From: Ornithodoros turicata
Lineage: Eukaryota; Arthropoda; Arachnida; Ixodida; Argasidae
Length of the DNA stretch: 64,000 nucleotides
Direction of reading: 5' to 3'
NCBI RefSeq assembly: GCF_037126465.1
Contig: NW_026999407.1
Coordinates: 682,001-746,000 of the forward strand
Shown piece by piece: positions 21,966-33,633 of this stretch. Below the pieces are notes generated by a model. It was not told the origin of the DNA and ran no database searches. It was given only the letters and a program-made list of their open reading frames with translations. The position numbers and the translations under genes were made by a program. How positions within the stretch are numbered: position 1 is the first letter of the stretch; every line of letters starts with the position of its first letter.

Positions 21966-22062
21966 AACAGATGCGGACAGACGCGAACTACTGGCATCAC
22001 CGGTGAAATGGCTGCGGCCGATCCCGGGACAAGGCGTCCTCTCTTGCGGCAGACGGGAGTAA

Positions 22063-22408
22063 CCGTGTATTCACACGAGCGACATTCCCCTAGAAGCGGA
22101 AGATGCGAAAAGCGTCATAGCTTTCTGCTTTCACATGAGCGTGAGCGCTCACAGTCGTGTCCTCATGTACACTGCTAACCGTGTGGAATATCCTGCTAGA
22201 CAGCAACAAGATATTCTGTAGCAGACGACAGGAAAACACGCTGACGGTGTCGCCTGCTAAGTGTCGTCTGCTAAATGCGCAGTACACCACCACTCCCAAT
22301 TTTCCGCACCGTATGAACACGGGACGGAACGTCGGCTCTGTGAGCAGTGTTTTCGCTTTTTCTTCCAGTAGAATATTCCGTAGGGATGTCGCTCGTGTGA
22401 ATACACGG
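22063..22408. mobile_element. MITE, CCGTGTATTCACACGAGCGA termini
   Basis: CCGTGTATTCACACGAGCGACAT (22063) is inverted at 22386-22408 with no mismatch in the first 20 bases. The flanks are TAA and TAT, so a TWA target is possible but imperfect. The interior has GCGCTCACAG/GTCGCCTGC words. It resembles Harbinger-type MITEs. Confidence 0.75.
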
Positions 22409-22493
22409 TATGCGTCATAGCGTCAGTTGGTAGCCCCAGCCCGTCGGACCATTCCCGAACTCTGAGGCCGTCAGATTGGCAGGTATGAATATG

Positions 22494-23470
22494 TGTTCGC
22501 GTCGACGACTGTGGGGCAGTTGCTATTTGGGGTGAGAAGCTGCAATCCTTCTGTCCGGTGTATTTAATATTATATTGCATTGACGTTTCGTCAGAGCGGC
22601 GTGTATCCAGGTGATGGTATTTCTCGGGGCTGCACTAGGTGAAGCGAGTATTGTTTTGACTTCTCGCTAGCGTTTTACTCCCTCATATGTAACGGTACTG
22701 TCGGTACCCGGTGGGGGGCACGAGATAACGAGATACGAAAGCAATATAGAGAGATCTGCGTCAGCCTTCGTCGCGTTTTACGTACGCCCGCGAATGATAA
22801 GGGTCAGGCAGCGGGTTTTATCCTTCTCCAGAAGTGACGTCACTGGCTTTCTTTCTTTTGCAGTAGCTATCATTATAGGTGTGATTAGGATTAATTGGGC
22901 TCATTTTCCTCGTGAGACACCTCTGACCACGAGCGGTATGGTTTCTTTCACGTGCGCGAAAATATCGGCAGAAGACAACGCGTCTTCTGTCATGCCACCG
23001 ACGTGTTGCCTTCTCCGCAGGGTTCGAACCTGCAACCTCGATATCGTTGAGCGGATGCTTTCGATTAGATACTTTCGATTAGATGCTGTTCACAATCTGG
23101 TATTAAAAGTATGTTAATATCTTCTTTTCTGTGTTCCTTAATCCGCAATCTGGGGGAACGAGATAGGCAGCTTCTCGCATATTAACCACCTGCCATAGTT
23201 GTACCGGCCTAAAGTACAGATGGACAATATTCGAGAATCATTTTGGACAATATTGCGCGAGACCGTGGTGGCGCTGTATACCGAGTGCGCAGAGTTCAAG
23301 CGTGGAAGAGACAGAAAGATTATTGTCGCTTTCGCCTTAAAATTTTTGGTGCACTCGATTACACTTTGGGTAACTAATGCTGAAAATTATGTACAAGCTA
23401 TTCTTACTGATGTGTTCGTAACATTAAATATATGTACAACATGCCCTTTCCTCGTACAGGTGTCAGTAAT
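22494..23470. other. no gene recognised
   Basis: A lone TΨC-arm-like motif (GGGTTCGAACCTGC, about 23022) occurs without a tRNA around it. Nothing else is supported. Confidence 0.4.
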
Positions 23471-23471
23471 A

Positions 23472-23580
23472 ATTTTATTTATTTATTTATTTATTGGTAT
23501 TTTTATGGTGCCCATGAGCAGCAGTCGCCTAGGTGACGGTGCACCCAAACTTCGAACTCAATCAACAACTTAATCGAAAC
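23472..23580 (-). mobile_element. LINE 3' tail fragment
   Basis: (TTTA)n followed by TGGTATTTTTATGGTGCCCATG, resembling the fragment at 4139-4335. It lies just before another LINE tail at 23604. Confidence 0.45.
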
Positions 23581-23603
23581 TAGTAAAGGTAATAGTGGCA
23601 CAT

Positions 23604-24824
23604 TTATTTATTTATTTTATTTATTTATAATACTTCTGGCGCAAGCGCCATAGAAGGAGGGACATACAAATACAACACTAAACTACATCTCTAAATTACA
23701 AAAACAACCGAGGGCTGTGCACTGCCCGTATACTAAATAGGTAGCAAGAGGAAATAAATGCACTGAAAATAAAATAAATACAAGACGAAAGGATGGACAT
23801 AATCATGGCTCCCGAAGGAGTTCAGTGATGCATGCTACAAAAGAAGTGAGAGTGCCGCAGTCAATAGCTACCTGTGGCAAGCCATTCCAGTTATCAATGG
23901 TTTTGGGGAAAAAAGAATGCCGCAAGCAGTTGGTCCTAAAGCGGTATTGCACCAAGTGTTTAGTGTGCTTAGTGCGACGACTACCAACGTTAGATAATGT
24001 TAGATACTTGCGTTTTGCAATACAAGTCTCGTCATTAAGTATGGACCAAAGGAGTTTAAGACGTTGTATTTGGTTTCTAGCATGGAGGCTCAAGATTCCT
24101 GCCTCTTGGAGCATACGAGTTGGAGAATCGAAACGAGAATATTTGTTATTTACAAACCGGATTGCTTTCCTTTGAATTAGCTCAAGTTCTTTTATCTTTG
24201 CTCCTATCTCTGGGAACCAGACGAGAGACCCATAGTCAATAATGGAACGTACTAGTGTTTCGTAAGCAATAAGCTTTACCTGCCGATCGGCATTACTAAG
24301 ATTTCTCCTCAGCATGTAAAGCTTTCTACTGGCCCTACTAATGACTTCAGCTATGTGTTGATCCCATTTCAGATCCTCGCTAATTGTAAGGCCTAGGTAC
24401 TTGTGTTTACCGACCTTCTGTAGAGGCCGCCCACTGACGGAATACTTGAAGGGAAAGATATTTTTCTTTTTCGCTGTTATCTTCATGTGGACGCTTTTTT
24501 GTGTGTTAATAGACATCTGCCAAGAATCGCACCAATTTTTTACAGAGTCGAGAGAAGATTGTAGGCATTCTTGGTCTTGATGTGAACTTATCTCTTTATA
24601 CAGCACGCAATCGTCTGCGAAAAGCTTGATATCAACGGAAACTACGTTTGGCAAATCGTTTATATATAGGAGGAAGAACAAGGGCCCAAGGACTGATCCT
24701 TGAGGGACTCCAGAACTTACAGTAGACGTACGAGAACGTGAACCATCAAAATATACGAATTGCCGCCTTTCAGTGAGGTATGATTCTAGGCATGATATGA
24801 GTTTACTATTTTTAAAAACGGAAT
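23604..24824 (-). mobile_element. 5'-truncated non-LTR retrotransposon, uninterrupted RT segment
   Basis: The minus-strand frame runs without a stop from about 24824 to the stop at 23803, about 340 codons. It begins VFKNSKLISCLESYL, then has SSGVPQGSVLGPL (RT block 4), FADDC (the YxDD-type catalytic block), LNxxKS-like INTQKS, and KYLGLTI. Later come LVRSIIDYGSLVWFP and SFFPKTIDNWNGLP. This is the palm, thumb and C-terminus of a CR1/Jockey-clade enzyme that reverse-transcribes at the target site. The N-terminal RT blocks and endonuclease are absent, so the copy cannot move itself. A (TAAA)n tail at 23604-23637 ends the 3' UTR. Confidence 0.92.
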
Positions 24825-25039
24825 ATTAGAACACATCTAGAATATTGGGAGATACTCAAATATAGGGTATGAAACAGTGGTAAGTGAGCAGTCACAACAT
24901 ATTATTAAAGTCGAGAGAAAATCACACTAGTGTTGCAATTGTAGAGATGAAAGATTTAAAGTTCGCAAAAATGTCCGAATCGTACTCACGAGAGATATTA
25001 TCGATATGGTAATAATAACAATGATACCGTGATGTTACG
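24825..25039. other. no gene recognised
   Basis: LINE-flanking sequence without further signal. Confidence 0.4.
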
Positions 25040-26020
25040 CGTAGAGTTTGTCTGCCCCAGTGTGGCGACATGTTGCACGTGGACAGACTGCGGATAATTT
25101 CGACCACTTGGGGGTTCTTTTGACGTGCACCGGAAATCTCCGACACACGCTGCTGGAAGCAATGTTTACCTCCTCCACATTGCTACCGCCCGCGGCCGGG
25201 ATCGAACCCGCGATCTTGAGCTCAGCAACGTTACCGACTGAGCTACCAGACTTGTACGTATTTGGAGTATTGTATTTAAAATACCGTATTTTAAATACAA
25301 TTTGCGGTATTTTGGTACTCTACTCAATACTTTTTGTTTTGTGTATTTGGACTCTATTTAAAATACATTTTATGGTATTTTATACTCAATACACTAATTA
25401 CATGTTTTGGATATCCCTCTCAAACTTGGTGTGTCTCGTCTTTCCATTATCTTGCTTGTTCAGTGGAAATTTCCTGAGTCCCTCGGACTTGACCTGGACG
25501 TTGGCCCTTCTTGGAAGTCTGCATTTAGAGATCCTGCCCCGTGTGTCTTAATCCTCTGCCAGTGAGGGTTCTATTATGTGTACCCTGACGCGGTGACGCC
25601 GAATTCTGACCTCGCCGAGCGGGGACCTGCTAGAATTTTGCTTTGTTCTGGGTCACATATACTTATTGGAGTTATGTGGTATCTCTTTGTCATCTTTTTG
25701 GGATTTGTGTTTAGATGACTCCTGCCACACAGCGGCGGCTTGCGCTAGTGCGCAGGGTTTTGGTGATTCATGTCACATAGCGACGATTTGCCGCATTGAC
25801 CAGTGACCGGTGACTTTTTGCGTTCAAGGATAAATAGTATCTTAACTGTATTTCAAATACTTTTTGAAGTATTTTGTACTCTATCTTAATTACTTTAATT
25901 TTCATGTATTTATACTCTATCTTAATTACATTCTAACGTTAGTATTTATTATCTTATCTTAAATAAATTTTTGAGTATCTTGTACATGTCTGTGAGCTAC
26001 CCAGGACGGCGTGCAGGTGT
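25040..26020 (-). mobile_element. tRNA-derived SINE (family B) split by a hAT-like insertion
   Basis: On the minus strand, GTAGCTCAGTCGGTAACG and GCGGGTTCGATCCCGG form a tRNA-like head. The body has GGTAAACATTGCTTCCAGC, TGTCGGAGATTTCCGG, CACGTCAAAAGAACCCC and GGTCGAAATTA. The hAT-like element 25247-25992 lies within the A-box region. A second copy at 37020-38085 has the same body. Confidence 0.75.
25247..25992. mobile_element. hAT-like element, CAGACTTGTAC termini (copy 2)
   Basis: Same ends and AATAC-rich interior as 19569-20368. The flanks TGAGCTAC (25239-25246, 25993-26000) form a perfect 8 bp duplication of SINE sequence, so this insertion postdates the SINE. It is 746 bp long; the difference from copy 1 is largely in the number of CTTAATTACTTTAATTTTC units. 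Confidence 0.93.
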
Positions 26021-26578
26021 CAGACGAGGTTAAAATGTCATTCTTGTTAAACCGAAATCCTTCCGATTTATTCGATCTCACGTTGGTTGCGTGTTATTGC
26101 AGAGTCATCTGCCATGGTAGCAACACAGGTGCTGGGTTTCGAACACTGTTCACGTGCCAGTGTCGGCCTGGGAGGCGATCATGTTAGCCACCACGTGGAG
26201 ACGCGGCAAGCTACGTTTTATCGTTCGACAAAATTCCCACTTAAAAAACGTCAAATATCGATACGAAAAGGCAATTTCAAATGCGGACACGAGCAACGAT
26301 GTCACGAGCTGGAATGCATGTGCATTACGCGTTCGACCGTGTATAGATTATGTACGCAATTTTTAAATATTTCCAAAGTTTCATTCTACCTTTGGTTTTT
26401 GTGCACATACTCTCCTAAACATGTACTCTCTAATATATGTATAATAATGTAAAGGTATATTATAATAATATAAAAGCGAAGGCGCTGGAGTAGAAGGAAA
26501 TCATTATTCCCCCGATGGCAATGGTGCTAGAGAAGGCCGTTCGCCAGAGCTCGTTCTCTGCTTGTGAGAGACTAACAC

Positions 26579-26621
26579 TAGAGTCACTAAATAAGCTAGC
26601 GTAGCTAATTTAGTGACTCTA
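26579..26621. mobile_element. 43 bp minimal hAT-like MITE
   Basis: TAGAGTCACTAAATAAGCTA is followed by GCG and its near-perfect complement TAGCTAATTTAGTGACTCTA. ACTAACAC flanks both sides (26571-26578, 26622-26629). The element consists only of two 20 bp termini. Confidence 0.8.
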
Positions 26622-26629
26622 ACTAACAC

Positions 26630-28090
26630 ATAGACACACGGATCTGTTGAAGACCTCGTCGTCTTCAGTTCGTAACCCACGTTACAACGGTTAGCTTCGC
26701 TGCCTGGCGCGTTCAACTCTCGAATAAACGACAGCTTCTCATATTGAAGACCGTGGGAAGCATATGCCTTCTACAAGAGGGCAATAATAACATCGAAAGG
26801 AGAGTAAGCCCAGCACAGCGAGAACGGGAACGTGAAGGGTGCCCCGATTTTCGACTTTCACGTAGCGATCGTTACCGTTCGTTAAAGTTGGCGCGCTCCA
26901 AAGCTCGTGTCGAATCACGGACGGAAGTGATGCATTGAACGCCCGTCATGGGATAACGACAAATTGGAGAATGGGCCTCTGTTGGAGGGATGACACATAA
27001 ACTCACGTCGCAATATAGCTCTGTATATAGCACACGTTCTGATGCGAACAACGAGCTCTTTTGTCAGCTTTTTCATTCCCCTTTTCTTCGTTTTTATTCC
27101 ACTTTTCTTTCCTCCCCCTTTCTTTTCTTCCCGTTCTCTTTTCTTCCCCATTTTGCATTTTTTGGAATAGCAAGCCGTCTGGCTAACCTTTCCTTTCTTT
27201 TTTCTTAATAAACATATTCCCCCCTCTTTTGTGAACCCGTGTGCCAGTGGGTTTCCCCCTCTTCCTCCAGTATCCCAAGTACCCCAAGTGTTTGGCAACG
27301 CCCCCTAACTTTTTTTTACCTGTGGTACCCCTACGGGAGGTGCTCTCGCTATTTCAGCTTTAGACACATGTCACTGATGTCAGTAAGGATACGCTAACCT
27401 GTTATGATCTAACTATAATAATGTGACCCCCATCCATTTTTTGCAACCCTCCCGTGCTTTGGGATTCTGAATAAAGCACTGCGCGTGCTCAGAGTTGACC
27501 GGTAAGACAAGGTGAAGCCACGACACCAAGAGAGCGTCCACAGTTGACAACGCCATTCTTGTTCGTTGCTATTCATTGCTCCAAGAAAGAGCAGCGCCAG
27601 CTAGCGTGATGCATTGAAGAATTCTTCTCTTGTCACCTGCCCCGTCGTAAAAGGCTCGTATGCGATTCTCCACCCGATCAGTGCACAATGCATTGTTGGC
27701 GTAGTTGACTCACTATCTTTTCAAAGTCCTCGCATAATCCTGCACATCACGAGCTCCAGGCTCAACTTTAGAGTGGGCTCGATTGTAATGTTCTGCGCAC
27801 AGCGTAGAGTCCGTTACCATACACTGTAAGGAAAAAAAAGATAAAAGTGAGTAACTTTTTAGTCCGTTTAGGGAGTAGGGGACCAAACGCACAGAAGTGT
27901 ATGCGGAGTTTAATGGCTAGCTACTCCTCCCAGTACTGGGGAGCAATAAGGGTCGTATTCTTCAGCGATCCTCCAGTCGAGAGGTTTCTTGAAACCGATT
28001 TTGTGCTTCAAAAATCAACCTTGATTCCAAACTATCCACGAGCGAAGGAAATCCTTTCTTCGAGTAACTAGATTTACACGTAAGGTGATT
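26630..28090. other. no gene; pyrimidine-rich tract at 27056-27215
   Basis: Contains a long T/C-rich stretch ending in CTTAATAAACATATT, and AATAAA-like words at 26722 and 27470. An LTR is conceivable but no second LTR, primer site or TG...CA ends could be established. Confidence 0.35.
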
Positions 28091-28094
28091 GTGG

Positions 28095-28451
28095 CGACAT
28101 GCTGCACGTGCGGGTGGGACTGTTGATGATTGGTTGTTGACGTGGGTAGACAGACTGAAACCGAAACAAATCTGAAGGGGAGGGCTGGATTCCACGAATG
28201 GACACTTGTTCGCTGCCCCCTATTGTACCGAAGATCGCGTCCCTTTCAGGGACCATCGTAATCCCCTCAAGACCGTGGCTTTCGGGCATGACCTTGTTCT
28301 CCCCTAGCTTCGAGCGTAGTTCAACTCTACCAAATTGGTGGCGCTGTCGAACACTATGACGTCGTTTGTTTACAAACAGGGAGAGATCTATTGACCAGTA
28401 GGTGATAGCTGATGGTTTGTTGAGTAATGGTGCAGTCGTGGTTACGTCCAA
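28095..28451 (-). repeat. dispersed repeat, partner of 53488-53740
   Basis: In the minus orientation it contains GAGGGGATTACGATGGTCCC, GGGCAGCGAACAAGTGTCC and TTTCGGTTTCAGTCTGTCTAC. The plus-strand segment 53488-53740 has the same order of motifs (GATGATTACGATGG, GGCAGCGAACGTGTGTCC, GGTTTCAGTCTGTCTACC). No domain is recognised. Confidence 0.65.
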
Positions 28452-28594
28452 TTAATTGTGTGTATCCCTCACAAACCCGGCAGGTGCTCTCACCCAATTT
28501 GTTGGGTTAGCTGGGTCACTTGGTTTACGAACGAAGTAGAGAGATGATGATGGGGATAGAGGAAGCGGAAAGGACAAGCACTGACACTTTCAAC

Positions 28595-29826
28595 CAGGGT
28601 TGGTTACCGAAAATATTATTGTTTCCGGTAACTGAAAAACTCGGATTTTCGTTTCCGTTTTTCTGTTCCCGTTTCTGGACGATTTTCGGTAGCGGTTTCT
28701 TTTTCCTTTTCCTTTTAAGAATTTCGTTTCCGTTTCTGAGATAATTTCGGTACTGGTATCAGTTCCGGATCTCGTACTCTCTCTGGTTTTGGCTTTTTCA
28801 CGTCAGATGTTCTAGCTACATAATGGTTGCAAAACGACAGCCACACCAAACACAAACACTAAAGACTTTAATGCAAAGTTCGTCACGAACCTTATACACC
28901 GCAAGTAGACGCCTCTCCAGGTTGCGGAAATACATACCTTTAAGTTTCAAAAGTCTCCCCTCGTAAGCGAAAATAACACGTCATCCAAAACTTTCTCGTC
29001 CATCTTGCTGCGCAGTGGGCTCAACACGAAAGAGAGTCGCGAAAATAAACCAATGAATGAATGATGACTGGAAGGATAGTGCGGATATACAGGGTGTTTC
29101 AAAAAACGTGTCATTCGGACTTTATAAAAAAACGGGGCGACGAAAAAGTACGGAGTAAACGGCATTTGTGTGGCAACTGAATTTGCCACCTTGCAAAAAT
29201 ATTTTGCAAAAATATATTGCAAACAAGAATGATTTCGCCTCTTTTTTCCCGCCCTGTTTTTTTTTTTCGACCTTCTACCTTTCATGGGGGCAGGAGCATG
29301 TCCCACTCTCCACGAATCTTTGCGTCTGATTTGGTGCACCGTTGAATACCCGAAACTTTGAAGCCTCAATTTCGGGACTTTTTTGGGGCAGTTCCATTTG
29401 CAATATGGAGCGGATTTCTTGGTGGATCTGACCAAGTTCGCTACGGACTCTCTAATTCTGTAAAAAAAACAAAAAAACGTTAGGTTGACTTGGGAAATTT
29501 TGGAGTTCAATTAAAGAAATTCAATTTATTTTAATTAAAATCAAATGAAAATATTTTTGCAACATGGCAAATTCAGTTGCCACACAAGTGCCGTTTACCC
29601 CGTATTTTTCCGTCGCCCCGTTTTTTTATAAAGTCCGAATGACACGTTTTTTGAAACACCCTGTATATAATTTTCATATTAACGCGAAAACACTGCGGGA
29701 AACGTCCTGCGAATTTGGTGTCCGTTAACGTTACCACTTTTGAATTTCGTTTCCGTGTCCATTTTTGTTTCTTGCTGAATTTCAGTAATTACCGTTTCTC
29801 GTTTCCGTTTCCGGTAGCCAACCCTG
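28595..29826. mobile_element. hAT-like element, CAGGGTTGGTTACCG termini
   Basis: CAGGGTTGGTTACCG (28595) and CGGTAGCCAACCCTG (ending 29826) are inverted with one mismatch. The flanks CTTTCAAC (28587-28594, 29827-29834) are an exact 8 bp duplication. The interior has many GTTTCCG and CGGTA words. It contains the TA-target element 29088-29665. Confidence 0.9.
29088..29665. mobile_element. TA-target MITE with about 105 bp inverted arms (CAGGGTGTTTCA)
   Basis: TACAGGGTGTTTCAAAAAAC and the next 85 bases are repeated inverted at the right end. TA flanks both sides (29086-29087, 29666-29667). The CAGGGTGT terminus recurs at 29895, 37099, 43735 and 63977. Tc1/mariner-type by target and ends. Confidence 0.9.
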
Positions 29827-29894
29827 CTTTCAACTGATCAGCTTGTCCCGTCCGCTTCTCCATAATGGGCCTCATCTGCGCTCTTGTTCCATTA

Positions 29895-30626
29895 TACAGG
29901 GTGTTTCACCTAAAGTGATAAAAATTCTAACTGGCGACGTACTAGACGGAGGATTGTGGGATTTTTGACAATTAGTACCTTCTGGAAAATTTTGCCACCA
30001 TTGAGGAACGCGTTGGGCAATTTTTAAGCGAGGTAAATTTATTTTTGTCAACTGAACTTTGAAAATGGACTCACTTTTTACAAAAATATGAAGTCATAGA
30101 TAACCACAGTCCAAACAAAAGCTATGCACATTATCGCGACAGAAATAGTCGAAAAAAAAGTGAAAATTACGCTTTAGCCCCGCCTGCTTGATTTTCGCAA
30201 AGAAGCCCGCACGAAATGTGCGTTTAGAGGAGGAAGTGTCCCCACCTTCATTTGTTTTGCCTCCTTTGTGATAAGATGGTTGTTTTCTTTTCTTTGTGAT
30301 AAGACGGTTGTCACCACCATCAAGGTCAAATCGGGCGAAAGAAAGGTAAAACAAGAGGCGGAAGCACTTCCTCCTCTCCCCGCAACTTCCGTGCGCTGTG
30401 ATTATGTGCGGGGGACTTGATATTCCTGTAAAAAAAAAGTGAGGTTCGCTCGGCAATTTTCAAAGTTGAATCGAAAAAATAAATTCCCCCGAATTAAAAA
30501 TTGTCCAAAGCCTTCCTCAATGGTGACAAAAGTTTCCAGAAGGTAAATGCCGAAAGTCCCACAATACTCCGGCGAGTACGTCGCCAGTTAGAATTTTTTT
30601 TATCACCATAGGTGAAACACTCTGTA
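29895..30626. mobile_element. TA-target MITE with about 180 bp inverted arms (CAGGGTGTTTCACC)
   Basis: TACAGGGTGTTTCACCTAAAG (29895) pairs with CTATGGTGAAACACTCTGTA in inverted sense at 30626. The arms continue through TAACTGGCGACGTAC and TTTTCAAAGTTGA with scattered mismatches. TA lies on both sides. Confidence 0.88.
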
Positions 30627-30734
30627 TACTCGACTGTTGTCCCTGGATTCTCGCCGGAAACTTTAAAAGACAAGTGGGCGTGGTTTCCTGTCAAGTCGTC
30701 CCAGGAAGAACGAACGTCAAATTTAAAAGATGTA

Positions 30735-31295
30735 CCGTATTTTCACGCGTATAAGCCGCACCGCAGATAAGCCGCAGGACGCGTTTTTAGGAATGTTTTG
30801 AAAATTTTCCGGCAGATAAGCCGCACTCGCAGATAAGCCGCGGGCAATACGAGACGACTCCTATGTGCGACAAAGGAGACCTTAGAGTAATGCCATAAAC
30901 CCTGTGGTCCATACTCCGGGATCGGCATAGTGTACAACAAAGGAGGTCAGTTCTAGAGTTCTACCAAGATCGGATTGTGCCCTTGTTGGGCGCTTTTCAT
31001 GTATTGATGGGTCAGTGGTCTTCCAGAAGGCATGAATCACTGTCACCACTTTCGTTAAAGCTGCATGGGGCAATCTACTCGAATGTGGACCCATCCCTGT
31101 TAGACACCGTTCGTGCATCAGCAGGGCAGTGCTATTCCAGAGACACTGTCGACACTTTCGTTAAAATCAGTGTATGGGGAAAATACCTGACAAAAAAAAA
31201 AGTCATCAGATAAGCCGCACCGGTGGATAAGCCGCACAGCGCCCATGAGAAAAAAAATCGTGCATAAGCCGCGGCTAATACGCGTGAAATTACGG
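30735..31295. mobile_element. TA-target MITE built of ATAAGCCGC motifs
   Basis: CCGTATTTTCACGCGTATAAG (30735) and TAATACGCGTGAAATTACGG (ending 31295) are inverted ends flanked by TA. ATAAGCCGCA occurs at least seven times, clustered near the two ends. Confidence 0.8.
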
Positions 31296-31297
31296 TA

Positions 31298-32195
31298 TAT
31301 ACCTAATTAGAAAGATGCAAATTCGCGCAAGTAATTAGGATAACAGCAGTGGACAACAGCGCTCGTATTGGAGGGACGTTCATAAACGGGAGGCTTTAAT
31401 TTTAACTGCTACATACGAACCGTTTCCAGATTCCATGAGGGGGATATAGACCTGGGGAATCTCACCGAAATATCACTCGGTCGAAAGTTTTATATCTATA
31501 TCAAATGGACATCCATGAAAGGCGATAGATAGAATCTTTCCTTCGGTTGTTCAGCTGTGAAGATACACTGCAATCTCACCTCTAGCGGTTGAAAGCGTAT
31601 ATAATGTAAAAAAATAGCTGTTCTAAATGTCTTTTTTTTTCTTTCTTCACGGGCGATATCTGATCAGTACCCTGTGGACCGTGGGATTTCCGTCGTTATT
31701 ATCAGTGATGAATAAAACGGCACTATTGTTTCGGAATGGAACACAAAGGACGCGATAGGCTAAGAAATATTCATTCTCAGGACACATATACTGCGCATGC
31801 TCCCTGCTGTCTTTTCTCACCTACAGCTACAGTTGCTTTGTGGTGACAGCATGAAATTAGGAGACGCTCTCTCCGTTGGAGAAGTACGCCAGGTTTTGGG
31901 GCATACCATTTACTTTGGTGACATTTAATTTGATAGAATTTTATTTTAATAATTATTTCATTACTTCATTTATGAATTACAAATTTCAAATAATGCGCGC
32001 ATTAATTTGACTCCAGAGCGAATCATAGGGCCTAACATTACGTAGCGTCTTATTACTGGACTCATTCATTCTATACCAATTGCAAAGTATACAATGCCTA
32101 TTATTAATGCAACTAATTTACCTCTACAGCGAACCGTAGCTCGAAAGGTTACAGGTAATTTCGTAAGCGCCAGTCGCATAAACGATATTGTGACG
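31298..32195. other. no gene recognised
   Basis: AT-rich, with no exon or repeat boundary supported. Confidence 0.4.
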
Positions 32196-32487
32196 TACAG
32201 TCGAAACTCGTTAATATGGCCACGGCCGTTCCCACGGATTTGAGTCATAAAGCGAATTGTCATATTAACGAATACCACGTGTTACGAATCGTATCTTGCC
32301 GTTTACGTAAGCTTCTTAAAGTAGAAATTTGTGTGATGTGGTATCAGAATATGAATAATAAGGCATTTGAATGAATAACACTTTATTCTTTTTTGAAAAA
32401 GCCTGTCAAAAGACATTTGCTGATGCATATCCGCTTCTTTATTCCAGCAATCGGCTCTTTTCGTTTGCGCTTCCTCTCAGATAAATG

Positions 32488-33291
32488 CAGACTTGTGCCC
32501 GTTACCGAAAAAAAGGAACTAAATACCGTTACCCGTTACTTCAGAAAAAAGTAACTAAATACGTTACTCGTTACCAACATACAAAAGTAACGAGTTACTT
32601 TTACGTTACCGCAGCATAGTTAAAGGAGCCAACAAACACGCCGTCACTTGCCTTCAACTCTTCATTAATGAGGAATTGCACTTCAGGAGAAGCTGATACT
32701 CGAAATTTGTCGTCCGTCCTTCGTGTTCCGTGTCTCTCGGCCCGTTACCATGAATCTATATCAGTTTGCCTGAACCTTCTCCCTTGTTTCCGAAGTGGGG
32801 GTGATCGGAGATTACGAAAACACAAGAAACAACACTGGTTTTCGTGCCACAGATCACCAACGGTTCCCCAAAACAGACGATGGGCTGCGTCATAATTTAG
32901 AGCGCTCAGAAGCTTAGCAAAGATAAGAAAAGTCGAAACGCGTTTTTTGTAGCCATAGCACAATTGGTGACCATTCTTGGGAAGGACTGATGGTCGGAGA
33001 TTACGGAAACAAGAGAAAGGACAACAGCACACAGTGAGGGACTGCAATAATACTTTGAGTCACACGTCACGCAAGTCAAATCTGCAGACATTGCACCACA
33101 CGGAATGCCGAAATGTGCTCCCCGTGCTCAAGAAAAGGAACGAGTAACGTCAGTAACGAGTTACCAATTTTTGTAACTGATTCCGTTACTATTACTATGT
33201 TTTAAAAAGTAACTGAATCGTTACTTCGTTACCAAAAAAAGTAACCGTTACCAGGTAACGAGTTACTTGTAACGAGTTAGGCACAACTCTG
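32488..33291. mobile_element. hAT-like element, CAGACTTGTGCC termini, GTAAC-rich
   Basis: CAGACTTGTGCC (32488) and GGCACAACTCTG (ending 33291) are inverted with one mismatch. GATAAATG flanks exactly (32480-32487, 33292-33299). Subterminal arrays of GTAACGAGTTAC/CGTTAC words are characteristic binding-site-like repeats of hAT MITEs. Confidence 0.92.
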
Positions 33292-33472
33292 GATAAATGC
33301 CGTGTGGCTGCAGCAGGTCATTATCACCACATGACCAAGGGCACTGCTCTTTCTAATCACGTCAGATAAAGGCAGCGTGAGTCACGCTGAAAGTTGGCCT
33401 ACGTTTTGGCCATCATAGGTCTGGAGAACAGCCGGTTCAGTGACCAAAGGTCATAGTAATGAGGGTAAAATA

Positions 33473-33633
33473 CAGCGAACCCTGGTTAACATGACCCCCG
33501 ATAGTCTGACATACGCGCTTTACGACCATACTCTCTGTGAAACCTCTGCAAATCCCCCCCGTTAATATGACAATTTCGCATTATGACCAAAATTTCCTGG
33601 AACGACCTTGGTCATAATAATGAGGGTTCACCG
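33473..33633. mobile_element. 161 bp TA-target MITE
   Basis: CAGCGAACCCTGGTTAACATG (33473) is inverted at the right as TAATAATGAGGGTTCACCG, with TA on both sides. It is similar to, but distinct from, the enclosing pogo-like element. A lone related arm (GACCAAAGGTCATAGTAATGA) lies just upstream at 33441. Confidence 0.7.

Larger units (their letters stand above)
21535..22487. mobile_element. second member of the CATACCTG family (element Z), with nested insertions
   Basis: The left end CGTAGTTGCCAACTCTGCC and the right end GATTGGCAGGTATG are flanked by AATATG (21529-21534, 22488-22493), again a 6 bp duplication. It is interrupted by a SINE fragment (21875-21965) and by the inverted-repeat element at 22063-22408. 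The left terminus is more diverged than in the copy at 8827. Confidence 0.7.

Noticed and set aside
23010..23070. Possible tRNA on the minus strand (GGTTCGAACC motif)
   Set aside because: Only a T-arm-like motif could be found. No D arm or acceptor stem.
26460..27300. LTR retrotransposon LTR (TATA-rich start, AATAAA, pyrimidine tract)
   Set aside because: No second LTR, no primer-binding site or TG...CA ends, and no target duplication could be shown.
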